A stretch of DNA of 64,000 nucleotides from Nostoc calcicola FACHB-3891 (GCF_014697355.1 NZ_JACJRQ010000018.1:1-64000), one strand, 5' to 3'. Counted from the stretch's first letter, positions 12,401 through 20,205 are shown. A program made the numbers and translations. The notes: generated by a model from the sequence alone, not told the origin.

Positions 12401-15400
12401 ATACTGAATTCTATGTACTCGACGCTCACTTACAACCAGTGCCTGTGGGTGTCCCAGGAGAACTCTACATTGGTGGTGCTGGTTTAGCACGTGGCTATCT
12501 CAATTGCTCGGATCTTACAGATGCTCGGTTTATTCTCAATCCCTTTCAAAGAGGCAGGGGAGCAGGGGAGCAGGGGAGCAGAGGAGGGAAAAAAGACCAA
12601 TCCTTAAATCTAGAACGCCTCTATAAAACAGGGGATTTAGTTTGCTATCTCCCAGATGGCAATATTGAGTATCTCAGTCGTATAGATGGCCAAGTAAAAA
12701 TTCGTGGTTTCCGAATTGAGCTAGGAGAGATTGAAGCTTTGTTGATGCAACATCCGTCAGTTAAGACAGGTGTGGTGATAGATCGGGAAGATGCACCTGG
12801 ACAAAAGCGTTTGGTAGCTTATATAGTTCAAAATCGACAAGATGAGAATGCCCAAGAGTTATTAACAGATTGGCAAACTGAACACCTTTCCCAGTGGCAA
12901 ACACTCTACGATCAAACCTACAAACAAACTACTGAGAAAGAAAATCGAGTATTCAATATTATCGGTTGGAACAGTAGTTATACAGGTATGCCCATCCCGG
13001 CGGAAGAGATGCGCGAATGGGTAGACCACACTGTTGAACGCATTCTTTCTCTGCAACCTAGCCAAGTATTAGAAATTGGTTGTGGTACAGGTTTGTTGTT
13101 ATGCAAAATTATTTCCCATTGCGATAAATATTGGGGTACTGACTTTGCGCCGGAAGCACTACGGCAAATCCAACAGTTACAAATGTCCGGTCAGGATTGG
13201 CCACAACTGACTTTGTTGCAAAGACCTGCTGATAATTTTGAGAACATTGAAGCAGATACCTTCAATACGGTAATTATCAACTCAGTAATTCAGTATTTTC
13301 CTAGCATTGACTATTTGGTGCAAGTTTTGACAGGAGCTGTAAATGCTGTGAAGTCTGGCGGTTTTATCTTTGTTGGAGATGTGCGTAGCTTGCCTTTATT
13401 AGAAGCTTACCACACTTCTGTAGCATTATATCAAGCATCACCCGCACTTTCCACAGTACAGTTACAAGAGCGCGTTCGACAACGCCTTAACCAAGAGGAA
13501 GAACTGGTAATTCATCCAGACTTTTTTACGGCATTGCAACAGCACTTACCCAAGATTAGCCAAGTACAAATTCACCTCAAGCGCGGTGAGTATCATAATG
13601 AACTGACACAGTTTCGCTATGATGTGATTCTGCATATAGGCACTAGTATTGACAACACTGTAGATATTTCTTGGTTGGATTGGCAACAACAACAGCTAAC
13701 GTTGTCATCTGTTCGTCACCTGCTATTAACAACCCAGCCAGAAATTTTGGGAATTAAAAACGTACCTAATGCTAGGTTAATTAAGGAAGTCAAGACTGTA
13801 GAATTGTTAAGCAACCCAGATGAGTTGAAGACAGTAGGGGAATTGCGATCGCATTTAGAACAACTTCCCCAGACTGGGATCGATCCTGAAGAACTATGGA
13901 ATTTAAGCCAGGATTTACCTTATGCGATCGATATCATTTGGTCAGACTGTAGCGTGCTTGACTGTTACGAGGTAGTTTTCAGACATTGCCAAAGGGAAAG
14001 AGTAGATGTATTTTTAGGGGCGATCGCTTCTCAAGGTACAGTTCATACTAAGCCTTGGAATTACTATGCCAATCAACCACTACAGAGTAAATTTACTCGC
14101 AAGCTGGCTTTAGAACTCCGCCGCTTTCTCGAACAAAAGCTACCAGAATATATGATACCTACAGCTTTTGTATGCCTAGAAAAATTACCACTGACACCCA
14201 ATGGCAAGTTAGACCGTCGCGCCCTACCGGCTCCCGATCGGTCCAGATCTTCCCTAGAAGTAGCATTAATTACACCTCGTACTCCTACTGAGGAACAAAT
14301 GCTCGACATCTGGACTAAGATACTCGGTATCGATCGTGTGGGCATTCGGGATAATTTCTTTGAGCTTGGCGGTAATTCTCTGTTAGCAGCGCAGTTAACG
14401 ATCTGTGTACGAGAAACTTTCCAAGTAGAACTGCCTGTAAGATGTATTTTTGAGCAGCAAACTATAGAAGGACTCAGCCAAATCGTTGACAAAGTACATC
14501 ATCAAGGAACTGCTAGTCTCAATACTGTTGTTAATCTCAAAGCTGAAGCTGTACTCGATCCAAACATCTATCCTCAGGGAGTGCTTGCTAACAATATCAG
14601 TCAGCCAAAGCATATTTTCTTAACAGGAGCAACGGGCTTTTTAGGTACTTTTTTAATTCATGAATTGCTACAGCAAACTCAGGCTAAAATACATTGCCTT
14701 GTGCGTGCTAATAACGAAAGTGAAGGTTTCAAAAGACTACAGGAAACCTTAGAAAAATATTTAATATGGGATGCAAGCCAAAGCTCAAGAATCATCCCCA
14801 TACCAGGAGATTTAGCTTTGCCTCGTCTTGGACTTTCTCTAGAGCAATTTGAGAAGCTAGCAGAGCAGATTGATGTTATTTATCATAGTGGCGCTCAAGT
14901 CAACTTTGCTAAACCATATTCTGTAATTAAGGCGGCAAATGTTCTTGGTACTCAAGAAGTTCTCAGATTAGCGTGTCAGCATCAACTCAAGCCAGTACAC
15001 TACATCTCAACAATGGCTGTTTTTGGTGCAATCGCCTGTTTAAATGGATTGAATGTCCTTTATGAGGACGATGATATTGATAATAGTGAACCTTATCTCT
15101 CTCAAGAGATTGGCTATACACAAAGTAAATGGGTAGCTGAAAAACTTGTTTGGATTGCTAAATCTAGAGGAATCCCTGTAACAGTCATTAGATCGGGATT
15201 TTTAATGGGACATCCGCAGACTGGCGTCACTAATACAGATGACTTTATATCTAGATTGATTAAAGGTTGTATACAATTAGGTAGTTTTCCAGAACTAGTA
15301 AATCAAAAACAAGATTTAATCACTGTAGATTATGCCAGTAAAGCCATTGTACAAATATCAAAAAAGCAAGAATCTTTAGGAAAGGCCTTTCATTTAGTGC

Positions 15401-15750
15401 CTTTACCATCCGAAAACATCGATTTAATTAAGTTATTTGAGTTGATATCGGCTTGTGGATACCAACTTCAAAAAGTACCCTATTCCCAATGGACAGATAA
15501 TTTAATCAATCAAGCTCAGCATTCACAGACAAATGCCTTGTTTCCTCTTTTACCAATGTTAACCGAAAAAGTCAATCAAGAACTCGCTGCATGGGAGCTA
15601 TATCAAAATACTGCTGATTTAGACTGTCGCAATACACTTGACGTAATTGCTAATACGTCTATTACATGTCCATCAATGGATACTGAATTAATCAGCAAAT
15701 ATTTAGCTTATTTCCAACGTAGCGGATTTTTAAATATTGAGTTGGTATAG
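6499..15750 (+). CDS. Two-module NRPS: C-A(PilZ-like insert)-PCP-C-A(N-MT)-PCP-reductase
   Basis: The protein has 3083 residues. Domain order: a diverged condensation domain (about 30-440) with PHILFDG in place of HHxxxDG but keeping the second His; A1 (about 480-1110), interrupted at about 935-1034 by a PilZ-like segment; carrier protein DNFFEIGGHSLL (Ser near 1134); C2 with HHIVFDG near 1326; A2 (about 1655-2590) with an inserted SAM methyltransferase (VLEIGCGTG near 2192); carrier protein DNFFELGGNSLL near 2618; and a terminal NAD(P)H thioester reductase (FLTGATGFLG near 2707, YTQSK near 2873). By hand, the A2 specificity residues read D-I-L-Q-L-G-V-I-W-K, close to known glycine codes, so module 2 probably installs N-methylglycine. 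A1 reads D-A-H-I-T-T-H-V-V-K, which I cannot assign. The reductase implies release as an aldehyde or alcohol. A2 also carries an in-frame G-rich tandem repeat (12554-12590). The start is uncertain: an in-frame ATG also occurs at 6556. Confidence 0.95.
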   Translation: MIKNYQATNVSNISISEVFMALVTGTILAEPFEPSRIGKISRLTTTQRDLYLDNMLHPDSTIFSLGISVSLSQNLDRFIWEQAIKIVCQKDDITKTRFVFYKGEPFQFVDRNTDVNFEFIDLAVSSTHFSLQQIVEEKIKNKLELQENDLFKNILVKDKQGNYTAILGVPHILFDGYSGKVFFERVGKVYQDLKIGNNPQKFEENSFHDFTDDYVTRFDTPEIQQYWLETLSKVIPITPYIKIETENKAKSRKVQISGNELAQIRKYCQLNKCSIATFFRAVYGIYLSKYLQAPGDFVFYDIFGKRDEHLLNILGCIYQSVPIVIPQQNLGNKSSISDYILYIKNYRKQLGNLQNISVLLQINYLKDEQLKFFYNFYNFSILNIPITEAFSRLTVHNSFADNEVHLVINDFNDNLEIEIFYNQKYFTEINSLERLLFLANQVSQGCEYFHQINILLENEQKEIVDTWNDTSRDYALDKCVHQLFEEQVERSPDAIAVVFKEAQNHQQSSLTYRELNHQANQLAHYLRSLGVKPDMPIGICTERNLEMAIAVLAVLKTGGAYVPMDSAYPKERLAFILEDTQVSILLTQQQLLTELPKTKAQVICLDTDWDKIGQYSQENPSSEVTAENLAYIIYTSGSTGRPKGICLAHRPLVNLLQWHLNSLLTGVRTLQFASLSFDASFHEMFATWSSGGTLFLISENLRRDTIALARFIQSQEIEKVILPVVVLQQMAEMAVSHLELFTSLKEVTTTGEQLQITPSIVKLFKSLPHCSFHNHYGPSETHVVTALTLDRDPDSWPTYPSIGRPIANTQIYILDAELKPVPIGVSGELYIGGDSLARGYLNRPDLTAQRFILNPYAKSHRLYKTGDLACYLPDGNIEYLGRIDQQVKIRGFRIELGEIEAMLLQHPDVCEAVVIAREDVPGDKRLVAYIVSSLIPERVPYESVCRVETDDNRIVELQTEDISNSGVCLVGVSFSWTRGKRVRLCLRLPVISEELWVNGSVAWNQGKRAGIQLTLTPTEKTLFHQSIEHILETQHLWKILQRTISGNLRRFLQEKLPDYMLPSSFVMLNALPLTQNGKVDRRSLPAPDRTGRNLEQDFVPPRTTVEEVLAKIWVEVLRLEQISVCDNFFEIGGHSLLATQVISRIRDTYQLDLPLRRLFDAPTVASLAESIETQLKQNPEWQTWAIAPVTRNQNLPLSFAQQRLWFLEQLLPDSPFYNFPQTFRLFGQVNLKALEQSINEIVRRHEVFRTTFALSKGQTVQIIAPALSVPIHLVDLRLLSESQKDIEIQRLIIEEFQQPFNINRGPLLRTTLLQLDAEEYLLLLSIHHIVFDGWSVGVLFRELTLLYQTFANGLPSPLAELTIQYADFAIWQRQWLQAKVISEQLAYWKQQLADLPILQLPSIRPRPAIQTYRGARQPLALSKSLSEAVTRFSQQEGVTLYMTLLAAFQTLLFRYTSSEDIFVGSLIANRHHQQIENLIGFFVNTLVLRSDFSGSPSFCQLLKQVREVTLEAYAHQDIPFEKLVEELEPERDLSRHPLFQICFALQNVPMQALELSGISINHRLEHNGTAKFDLFLELFETPDGISGWFEYSTDLFDAATISRIGEHFQTLVAGIVANPDCKVADLPLLTPAERQQLLVEWNQTQADYPQQTCIHQLFEARVERSPDAVAAIFADRQITYHELNARANQLARHLQALGVGADVLVGICVERSLEAIVALLAVLKAGGAYIPLDPAYPQQRLSLMLSDSQLSVLLTQQHLLAQLPEHQARIVCLDRDWQDIATQSEDNLDININTDKLAYVIYTSGSTGKPKGVEIMHRSVVNFLHFMGQHLEVTEQDILLSVTTLSFDIAVLEIFLPITLGARVVMVRREETIDGTELIAKLTNSGATIMQATPATWQLLLEAGWQGSKHLKVLCGGEALPKKLAKQLQQRCAVLWNVYGPTETTIWSATYKVVSEDGQVLIGRPIANTEFYVLDAHLQPVPVGVPGELYIGGAGLARGYLNCSDLTDARFILNPFQRGRGAGEQGSRGGKKDQSLNLERLYKTGDLVCYLPDGNIEYLSRIDGQVKIRGFRIELGEIEALLMQHPSVKTGVVIDREDAPGQKRLVAYIVQNRQDENAQELLTDWQTEHLSQWQTLYDQTYKQTTEKENRVFNIIGWNSSYTGMPIPAEEMREWVDHTVERILSLQPSQVLEIGCGTGLLLCKIISHCDKYWGTDFAPEALRQIQQLQMSGQDWPQLTLLQRPADNFENIEADTFNTVIINSVIQYFPSIDYLVQVLTGAVNAVKSGGFIFVGDVRSLPLLEAYHTSVALYQASPALSTVQLQERVRQRLNQEEELVIHPDFFTALQQHLPKISQVQIHLKRGEYHNELTQFRYDVILHIGTSIDNTVDISWLDWQQQQLTLSSVRHLLLTTQPEILGIKNVPNARLIKEVKTVELLSNPDELKTVGELRSHLEQLPQTGIDPEELWNLSQDLPYAIDIIWSDCSVLDCYEVVFRHCQRERVDVFLGAIASQGTVHTKPWNYYANQPLQSKFTRKLALELRRFLEQKLPEYMIPTAFVCLEKLPLTPNGKLDRRALPAPDRSRSSLEVALITPRTPTEEQMLDIWTKILGIDRVGIRDNFFELGGNSLLAAQLTICVRETFQVELPVRCIFEQQTIEGLSQIVDKVHHQGTASLNTVVNLKAEAVLDPNIYPQGVLANNISQPKHIFLTGATGFLGTFLIHELLQQTQAKIHCLVRANNESEGFKRLQETLEKYLIWDASQSSRIIPIPGDLALPRLGLSLEQFEKLAEQIDVIYHSGAQVNFAKPYSVIKAANVLGTQEVLRLACQHQLKPVHYISTMAVFGAIACLNGLNVLYEDDDIDNSEPYLSQEIGYTQSKWVAEKLVWIAKSRGIPVTVIRSGFLMGHPQTGVTNTDDFISRLIKGCIQLGSFPELVNQKQDLITVDYASKAIVQISKKQESLGKAFHLVPLPSENIDLIKLFELISACGYQLQKVPYSQWTDNLINQAQHSQTNALFPLLPMLTEKVNQELAAWELYQNTADLDCRNTLDVIANTSITCPSMDTELISKYLAYFQRSGFLNIELV
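12554..12590 (+). repeat. In-frame STRR inside the NRPS A2 domain
   Basis: An 8-bp unit, GCAGGGGA, is repeated about three times and followed by degenerate copies. It encodes a Gly/Arg-rich stretch between ILNPF and RLYKTGDL, where A domains are normally contiguous. It adds roughly 15 residues without breaking the frame. The same G-rich repeat style occurs between genes and in the ModBC linker. Confidence 0.75.
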
Positions 15751-15918
15751 CACATCAATTTTTCGATGGATCGGAGAGTTAATACTCATTAATACCTAAA
15801 TTATTCATGAGTAATTTGAAAACTAGGGTAGTTTAACCTATCAATCCACAATTAAATATTTAAGTATTTCTGGCAATGGCTGTAAATCTTAAAAGAGTTA
15901 GATTTTAATTGTTCATAG

Positions 15919-16800
15919 ATGTATGATTTTAATATGCAGTTAACAGAAGAACAGTTATTAATCTATAAAAATCAAGGATTTCTTTTATTGCCAGAATATT
16001 TTTCCCGTACCGAAGTCGAAATTATGAAAGCAGAGTTATCTGTTTTATCAATAGAAAATTCACCCAAAAAAATTCTTGAAAAAGATGGTAAAACTGTACG
16101 TTCTCTTCATGGAATGCATACCAAAAATGATGTTTTTAATTGCCTAACAAGACATCCATTTCTCGTTGAGCCTGCAATGCAAATAGTTAGAAGCAAAGTC
16201 TACACATATCAATTCAAAATTAATATTAAGGCAGCATTTAGTGGCGATATTTGGAAATGGCATCAAGACTACATTTACTGGCGCAAGGAGGATGGAATGC
16301 CAAGACCACAAGTAGTCAATGCTATGTGTTTATTGGATGATATGAATGAATTTAATGGACCACTATTTGTAATTCCTGGTTCCCATAAAGAAGAAATGAT
16401 TGATGTTACGAATCATCATCCGAAAGTTGCAACCACAAATTCTAATAGTTCTAGCGACAACAATGGGTGGATATCGAGTTTTAGTGCTAATTTGAAGTAT
16501 TCTTTAAGCCAGGAATTAGTTGCTGATTTAGTATCAAAATATGGAATTAGTTTTATCAAAGCAGCAGCGGGTTCAGTAGTATTTTTTGATAGTAACATTG
16601 TACATGCTTCATCAAATAATATCTCGCCATTTGGACGATCTACTGTGATTATTACTTATAACAGTCTTGAAAATATTCCTTTACCAGTTCAAAATCCCCG
16701 ACCAGATTTTCTTGTGAGTCAAGATTATCGACCAGTCACTCCTCTAGCACCTGATGCGTTATCTCAGTTTTCTCATGTCAAACTTGAAAATAGATACTAA
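15919..16800 (+). CDS. Phytanoyl-CoA dioxygenase (PhyH) family Fe(II)/2-oxoglutarate oxygenase
   Basis: The protein has 293 residues, typical for PhyH. The iron ligands are visible: WHQD (His115, Asp117) and the distal His229 in VHASSNN, with Arg240 placed to bind 2-oxoglutarate. Family members hydroxylate or halogenate amino acids or carrier-bound intermediates in natural-product pathways. The ligand Asp117 argues against a halogenase, where this residue is Gly or Ala. It lies 168 bp downstream of the NRPS in the same direction, so it is the likely tailoring enzyme for the NRPS product. The substrate is not readable from sequence. The start could be Met1 or Met6 (15934); neither has a clear Shine-Dalgarno. 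Confidence 0.88.
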   Translation: MYDFNMQLTEEQLLIYKNQGFLLLPEYFSRTEVEIMKAELSVLSIENSPKKILEKDGKTVRSLHGMHTKNDVFNCLTRHPFLVEPAMQIVRSKVYTYQFKINIKAAFSGDIWKWHQDYIYWRKEDGMPRPQVVNAMCLLDDMNEFNGPLFVIPGSHKEEMIDVTNHHPKVATTNSNSSSDNNGWISSFSANLKYSLSQELVADLVSKYGISFIKAAAGSVVFFDSNIVHASSNNISPFGRSTVIITYNSLENIPLPVQNPRPDFLVSQDYRPVTPLAPDALSQFSHVKLENRY

Positions 16801-16914
16801 TGGTCTGTCCCATTAATTTTGAGAGATAAAAGAACGAACCGCAAAGGACGCAAAGAGGGCAAAGGAAGAAAAGTTAAGAATGAGTTCACCCATTATATTT
16901 AATGGGACAGACCA
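16801..16914. mobile_element. MITE-like element with 16-bp terminal inverted repeats
   Basis: The arms 16801-16816 (TGGTCTGTCCCATTAA) and 16899-16914 are perfect inverted repeats. ACTAA occurs immediately before the element and again at its right end, consistent with a 5-bp target duplication. The interior carries a copy of the AACGAACCGCAAAGGACGCA repeat, also seen at 57034-57198. There is no coding capacity, so mobilisation in trans is inferred. It begins directly after the stop codon of the dioxygenase gene. Confidence 0.6.
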
Positions 16915-17233
16915 CTAATAGCATTTCCATATGAAGATGCATAGAAAGAACCCCTGCGCTTGCGGCATTTCCCCGAACTTGGGGGGAGGTTGGGAGGGGT
17001 CAAAATAATGTGCAGCTAGTTTTTAGAGAATTGGTATAAGTCGTATCTGATGGAAGTATTGGACAGGTTGCAAAACAAGCATCCCAATTTTGCAAAAACA
17101 GGGAGAGAATCGAACAATATTCACGAGGATCGAGCTGCACTCTTTTTTTTGACAAAATTAGAAATAAGTATGCTTTAATGGTGAGCGGCTTTTGTTTGTT
17201 CATGAATTTTCATCACACGACAACCAATCACCG
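16915..17233. other. Intergenic region before the serine hydrolase
   Basis: This stretch holds a G-rich segment (about 16975-17000, with ggggggaggttgggagggg) of the type scattered between Nostoc genes. Otherwise I see no gene or RNA. It must contain the promoter of the hydrolase gene. Confidence 0.45.
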
Positions 17234-18580
17234 ATGCTCCTCACACACAAAGAAATTATTCTGAAAGCAAGCTGGGTTCTACCTAGCTTCTTGAGTTTAT
17301 TCCTGTTTGGCTCCACTGTCAAAGCTGCGGCGATCGCCAATTGGCATTTCGATAGCAATCGCAATCATCTGGATTTCACCACAGATGAGAATGTTCAACC
17401 CAAATTACAATTACTTACCAACCCTACCCGTCTGGTTATTGATTTACCTGGAGTTACACTAGGATATCCACAGACTAGTCAAAGAGTCGGGTTAATAATT
17501 CAAGACATTACCATCGGGCAGTTTAACGCAGATTATACCCGCATGGTAGTTACTTTAGCACCCGGTTACACCTTCGATCTAGCACAGGTAAAACTGCAAG
17601 AGGAATCCCCCAATCATTGGTCTGTGCAGTTACCCAAGCCAGTACCACTAACTGCAACCCAGCCGAAATATCTAGAAATAACTCCGACTCAATCGAGTAT
17701 TTCGCCAACAGTAGGTGATAATAGCACTCTATTTGCTGGCGTGGTTCCCATGCATTCACCGATGAAAGTATTGGAACCTCAAGTTAAAGCCTTGATGAGT
17801 CGCTATAGCTTTCTGAAAACAGGAATGTTTTTTCTCGATTTGGATACTGGCGATTATCTGGATATTGGAGGCGATCGCGTTTTCCCCGCCGCTAGTACGA
17901 TTAAACTGCCAATTCTCATGGCTTTTTTCCAAGATTTAGACGCTGGTAAAGTCACCCTTGAGGAAAAGCTGACCATGCGCCGTGACTTAGTGACCAACGG
18001 TTCTGGAACTATGCAGTATGAGTCAGTTGGCAAGAAATACACGGCTTTGGAAACCATCACCAAGATGATTACCATCAGTGACAACACCGCCACCAACATG
18101 ATTATCGATCGCTTGGGTGGCGCAGCGAAACTAAATCAACGTTTCCGCAGTTGGGGACTGAAAGACACGGTAATTCGGCATCTCTTGGCTGACTTGAGAG
18201 GAACCAACACCACCAGTTCTCAAGACATGGCGCGGGTGCTGGCTTTGTTAGTCAATAACAAGCTAGTTTCTCCACCAAGTCGGGAGCAAGCCTTGGATAT
18301 TTTGCGTCATACCACAATTCACACACTGCTTCCCGCAGGTTTGGGGAAAGGTGCAGTCATCGCCAACAAAACGGGAGATATCGGCTTTCTCATCGGCGAT
18401 GCCGGATTTGTAACTATGCCTAATGGTAAGCGTTACTTGGCGGCTATCTTCGTCACGCGTCCCTATAAAGACTCTAGGGGAAGAGACTTTATCCGTCAAG
18501 TTTCCCGACTAGTCTACGATTATCTGAATCAGGCGAACCCAGTGGCAGCGGCTGATTCGCCTAACAGTGCGACGAGGTAA
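17234..18580 (+). CDS. Exported serine hydrolase: AMIN domain plus class A beta-lactamase-like fold
   Basis: I chose the ATG at 17234. An in-frame TTG lies 42 bp upstream, but the ATG gives a proper signal peptide (ILKASWVLPSFLSLFLFGSTV). The protein is 448 residues from this start. An AMIN domain (cell-wall or polysaccharide targeting, roughly residues 35-130) precedes a penicillin-binding/beta-lactamase fold. That fold has the SxxK motif STIK, the SDN motif (SDNTATN) and KTG (NKTGDIG). All three catalytic motifs are present, so it is likely an active periplasmic beta-lactamase or D,D-peptidase-like enzyme. The AMIN fusion favours a peptidoglycan role over antibiotic resistance. A strong hairpin follows the gene. 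Confidence 0.85.
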   Translation: MLLTHKEIILKASWVLPSFLSLFLFGSTVKAAAIANWHFDSNRNHLDFTTDENVQPKLQLLTNPTRLVIDLPGVTLGYPQTSQRVGLIIQDITIGQFNADYTRMVVTLAPGYTFDLAQVKLQEESPNHWSVQLPKPVPLTATQPKYLEITPTQSSISPTVGDNSTLFAGVVPMHSPMKVLEPQVKALMSRYSFLKTGMFFLDLDTGDYLDIGGDRVFPAASTIKLPILMAFFQDLDAGKVTLEEKLTMRRDLVTNGSGTMQYESVGKKYTALETITKMITISDNTATNMIIDRLGGAAKLNQRFRSWGLKDTVIRHLLADLRGTNTTSSQDMARVLALLVNNKLVSPPSREQALDILRHTTIHTLLPAGLGKGAVIANKTGDIGFLIGDAGFVTMPNGKRYLAAIFVTRPYKDSRGRDFIRQVSRLVYDYLNQANPVAAADSPNSATR

Positions 18581-18607
18581 AATAGGCGATCGCTGATAAA
18601 TAAGGAT

Positions 18608-18636
18608 AAACACCGTTGGGTGAACAACGGTGTTTT
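18608..18636 (+). terminator. Rho-independent terminator of the serine hydrolase gene
   Basis: The 11-bp perfect stem AAACACCGTTG / CAACGGTGTTT has a 6-nt loop and a short T run, 28 bp after the stop codon. Confidence 0.8.
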
Positions 18637-18721
18637 CAACAAACAATGATATTTATTGTTGTAATAGCCGATCGGGTGACATGAAAGCTATGATGCAGAT
18701 AAAACAAGCTCCATAGCTCTA

Positions 18722-18887
18722 AGAGGTTGTTTGAAAAGTATTTCGCTGTGACTTTAGGCACTTTTAGATCCCCCCTTACCCCCCTTAAAAAGGGGGGAAC
18801 CGGAGTTAAAGTCCCCCAATTTATCGGGAGATTTAGGGGGATCTAGAACGTTTTGCTACTAAGAAGAGGACTTTTCAAACACCCTCT
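18722..18887. mobile_element. MITE-like element with 18-bp terminal inverted repeats
   Basis: AGAGGTTGTTTGAAAAGT at 18722-18739 and its inverted copy at 18870-18887 match at 17 of 18 positions. The interior holds nested inverted G/C-rich runs (ccccccttaccccccttaaaaaggggggaa region). There is no coding capacity. The ends lie at CTCTAAG on both sides, so the exact target duplication is ambiguous. Confidence 0.55.
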
Positions 18888-19026
18888 AAGACCTTGTAAA
18901 TAATGTCATAAGTTATTGCAATTTAATTTCATTAACTTCGTGACGTTCTCCCATGAAGACTCCATAAAATGAACTACTATTTGACCATATAAAATTTTTT
19001 ATTTGCTATGAGAATCTTTTATTTTT
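18888..19026. other. Intergenic region downstream of the WYL regulator
   Basis: AT-rich sequence between the MITE-like element and the convergent end of the WYL gene. No gene and no clear terminator are seen. Confidence 0.4.
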
Positions 19027-20205
19027 TTACACAAAATACCGAGCTGTTAAGGCAGAAGCAAATTTCAGGTGTTGTTCAGCTAGATATTGAGGATAGATAA
19101 ATTGAGCATTGTCCATAAAGCGATAAACCCAGCGACAAAATTCTTCTAGCGTAGGCGTAGCCCGCCGTAGGCATCGCTCAGGCAATTGAACAATATAATC
19201 TACGTAAGCAGGTTTGCCATCTTTTCCCGTTGGTCCTGGTTCAATTTCTTGCTTAGAATGTCGCTTTTCGCCCTCCTGGATAAATTCCATAACTTTAGGA
19301 AAAAATCGAACTTTTACTTTTACAAGCTCTAGTTCTCCACGAATCTCCCTTTGCTGATCTTCTCTTGAACCTAACTTCAAGCCCCAACCCGCCTTTAAGA
19401 GCCGATGAGCGATATGTAAGCTTTTCCATTGAGTAATTGAGCCGCGACCTTTGCTATCTAGAACTTTGAAGCGATCGCTAAAGCGATCGATACGTGACAC
19501 TGCCAGATGACCGTCTTTATAGTCCTCGTGCAACAAATACCAGGCAATATCTGCATAAATCAGTTGTAAAGGATAAACTTGCTCATATCTGACTTTGTTA
19601 GGATTGTACGGATTACGACAGCGATAAAGCTCAACTGCTTGCCCTTTAATGATTGCTGCTTCAAGTGCATCTAGTTTTTCAAATAGCGTGCCTCGGCTTT
19701 GATATTTGCCCTTGGCCATCATTTCCACCGGATCGGTGTAGACAATAACTCGGTTTAATTGGGTTCTCACTGGATAAAGCATCTCCTCTTTCAGCTTTAA
19801 CCCCCCTAATCGCCGCATTAGTTTTTGATAGATCTGGTTAATTTGAGGGTCTTCCTGATACCTTGCCTGAGAGTGTAGGGCATTGAGCGCAACTTGTAAC
19901 TCCTCTCGATTCATTAAACCTGTACCAATATAGTAACCCCAACGGTAAGGTCGCCTCTCTAAAAGTCCATAGCGGCGAAGAGTCTTCAAATCATTTTGGA
20001 TGGTATGGCGCGAATTAAGTGATAGCTCCACATCTAATTCGCTTGCTACTTTTTTGAGGTACAATTGTACTAATTGCAATGTATCATGACTATCAGAGTC
20101 AAATTGCATAGGATCTTTACAACCAACTCCTGGGTATCGGGTAAACGTAGCAATTAACAGTAAAAGTCGCTCGAAGGCAGGAAGAGTGGCATAAGAATGC
20201 TTCAT
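19027..20205 (-). CDS. WYL-domain transcriptional regulator
   Basis: The protein has 392 residues. An N-terminal winged-helix region (about 1-100, with NDLKTLRRYGLLERRP) precedes a WYL domain; the motif WYLL is in YADIAWYLLHED near residue 220. WYL regulators bind nucleic-acid-like or nucleotide ligands, and many (BrxR and CapW types) repress phage-defence operons. It is transcribed divergently from the zinc-ribbon/HEPN-like cassette, with 191 bp between the starts, so it is the obvious candidate regulator of that cassette. Near residue 345 a repeat insertion adds the in-frame segment RCLRRATPT, so this copy carries a short non-native loop. I am confident of the family, less so of the target. 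Confidence 0.87.
   Translation of the reverse strand: MKHSYATLPAFERLLLLIATFTRYPGVGCKDPMQFDSDSHDTLQLVQLYLKKVASELDVELSLNSRHTIQNDLKTLRRYGLLERRPYRWGYYIGTGLMNREELQVALNALHSQARYQEDPQINQIYQKLMRRLGGLKLKEEMLYPVRTQLNRVIVYTDPVEMMAKGKYQSRGTLFEKLDALEAAIIKGQAVELYRCRNPYNPNKVRYEQVYPLQLIYADIAWYLLHEDYKDGHLAVSRIDRFSDRFKVLDSKGRGSITQWKSLHIAHRLLKAGWGLKLGSREDQQREIRGELELVKVKVRFFPKVMEFIQEGEKRHSKQEIEPGPTGKDGKPAYVDYIVQLPERCLRRATPTLEEFCRWVYRFMDNAQFIYPQYLAEQHLKFASALTARYFV
19149..19180. repeat. Palindromic-type short repeat inserted in the WYL gene
   Basis: It contains GCGTAGGCGTAGCCCGCCG followed by TAGGCATCGCT. A copy differing at two positions over 30 bp is at 60051-60080, inside the cyclase gene. Here the insertion is read in frame on the minus strand without a stop. 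Confidence 0.8.

Noticed and set aside
17230-17250. CTCCTCACAC sequence resembling the Yfr1 small RNA core
   Set aside because: It lies in the start region of the serine hydrolase gene, and the flanking stem-loops of Yfr1 are not apparent.
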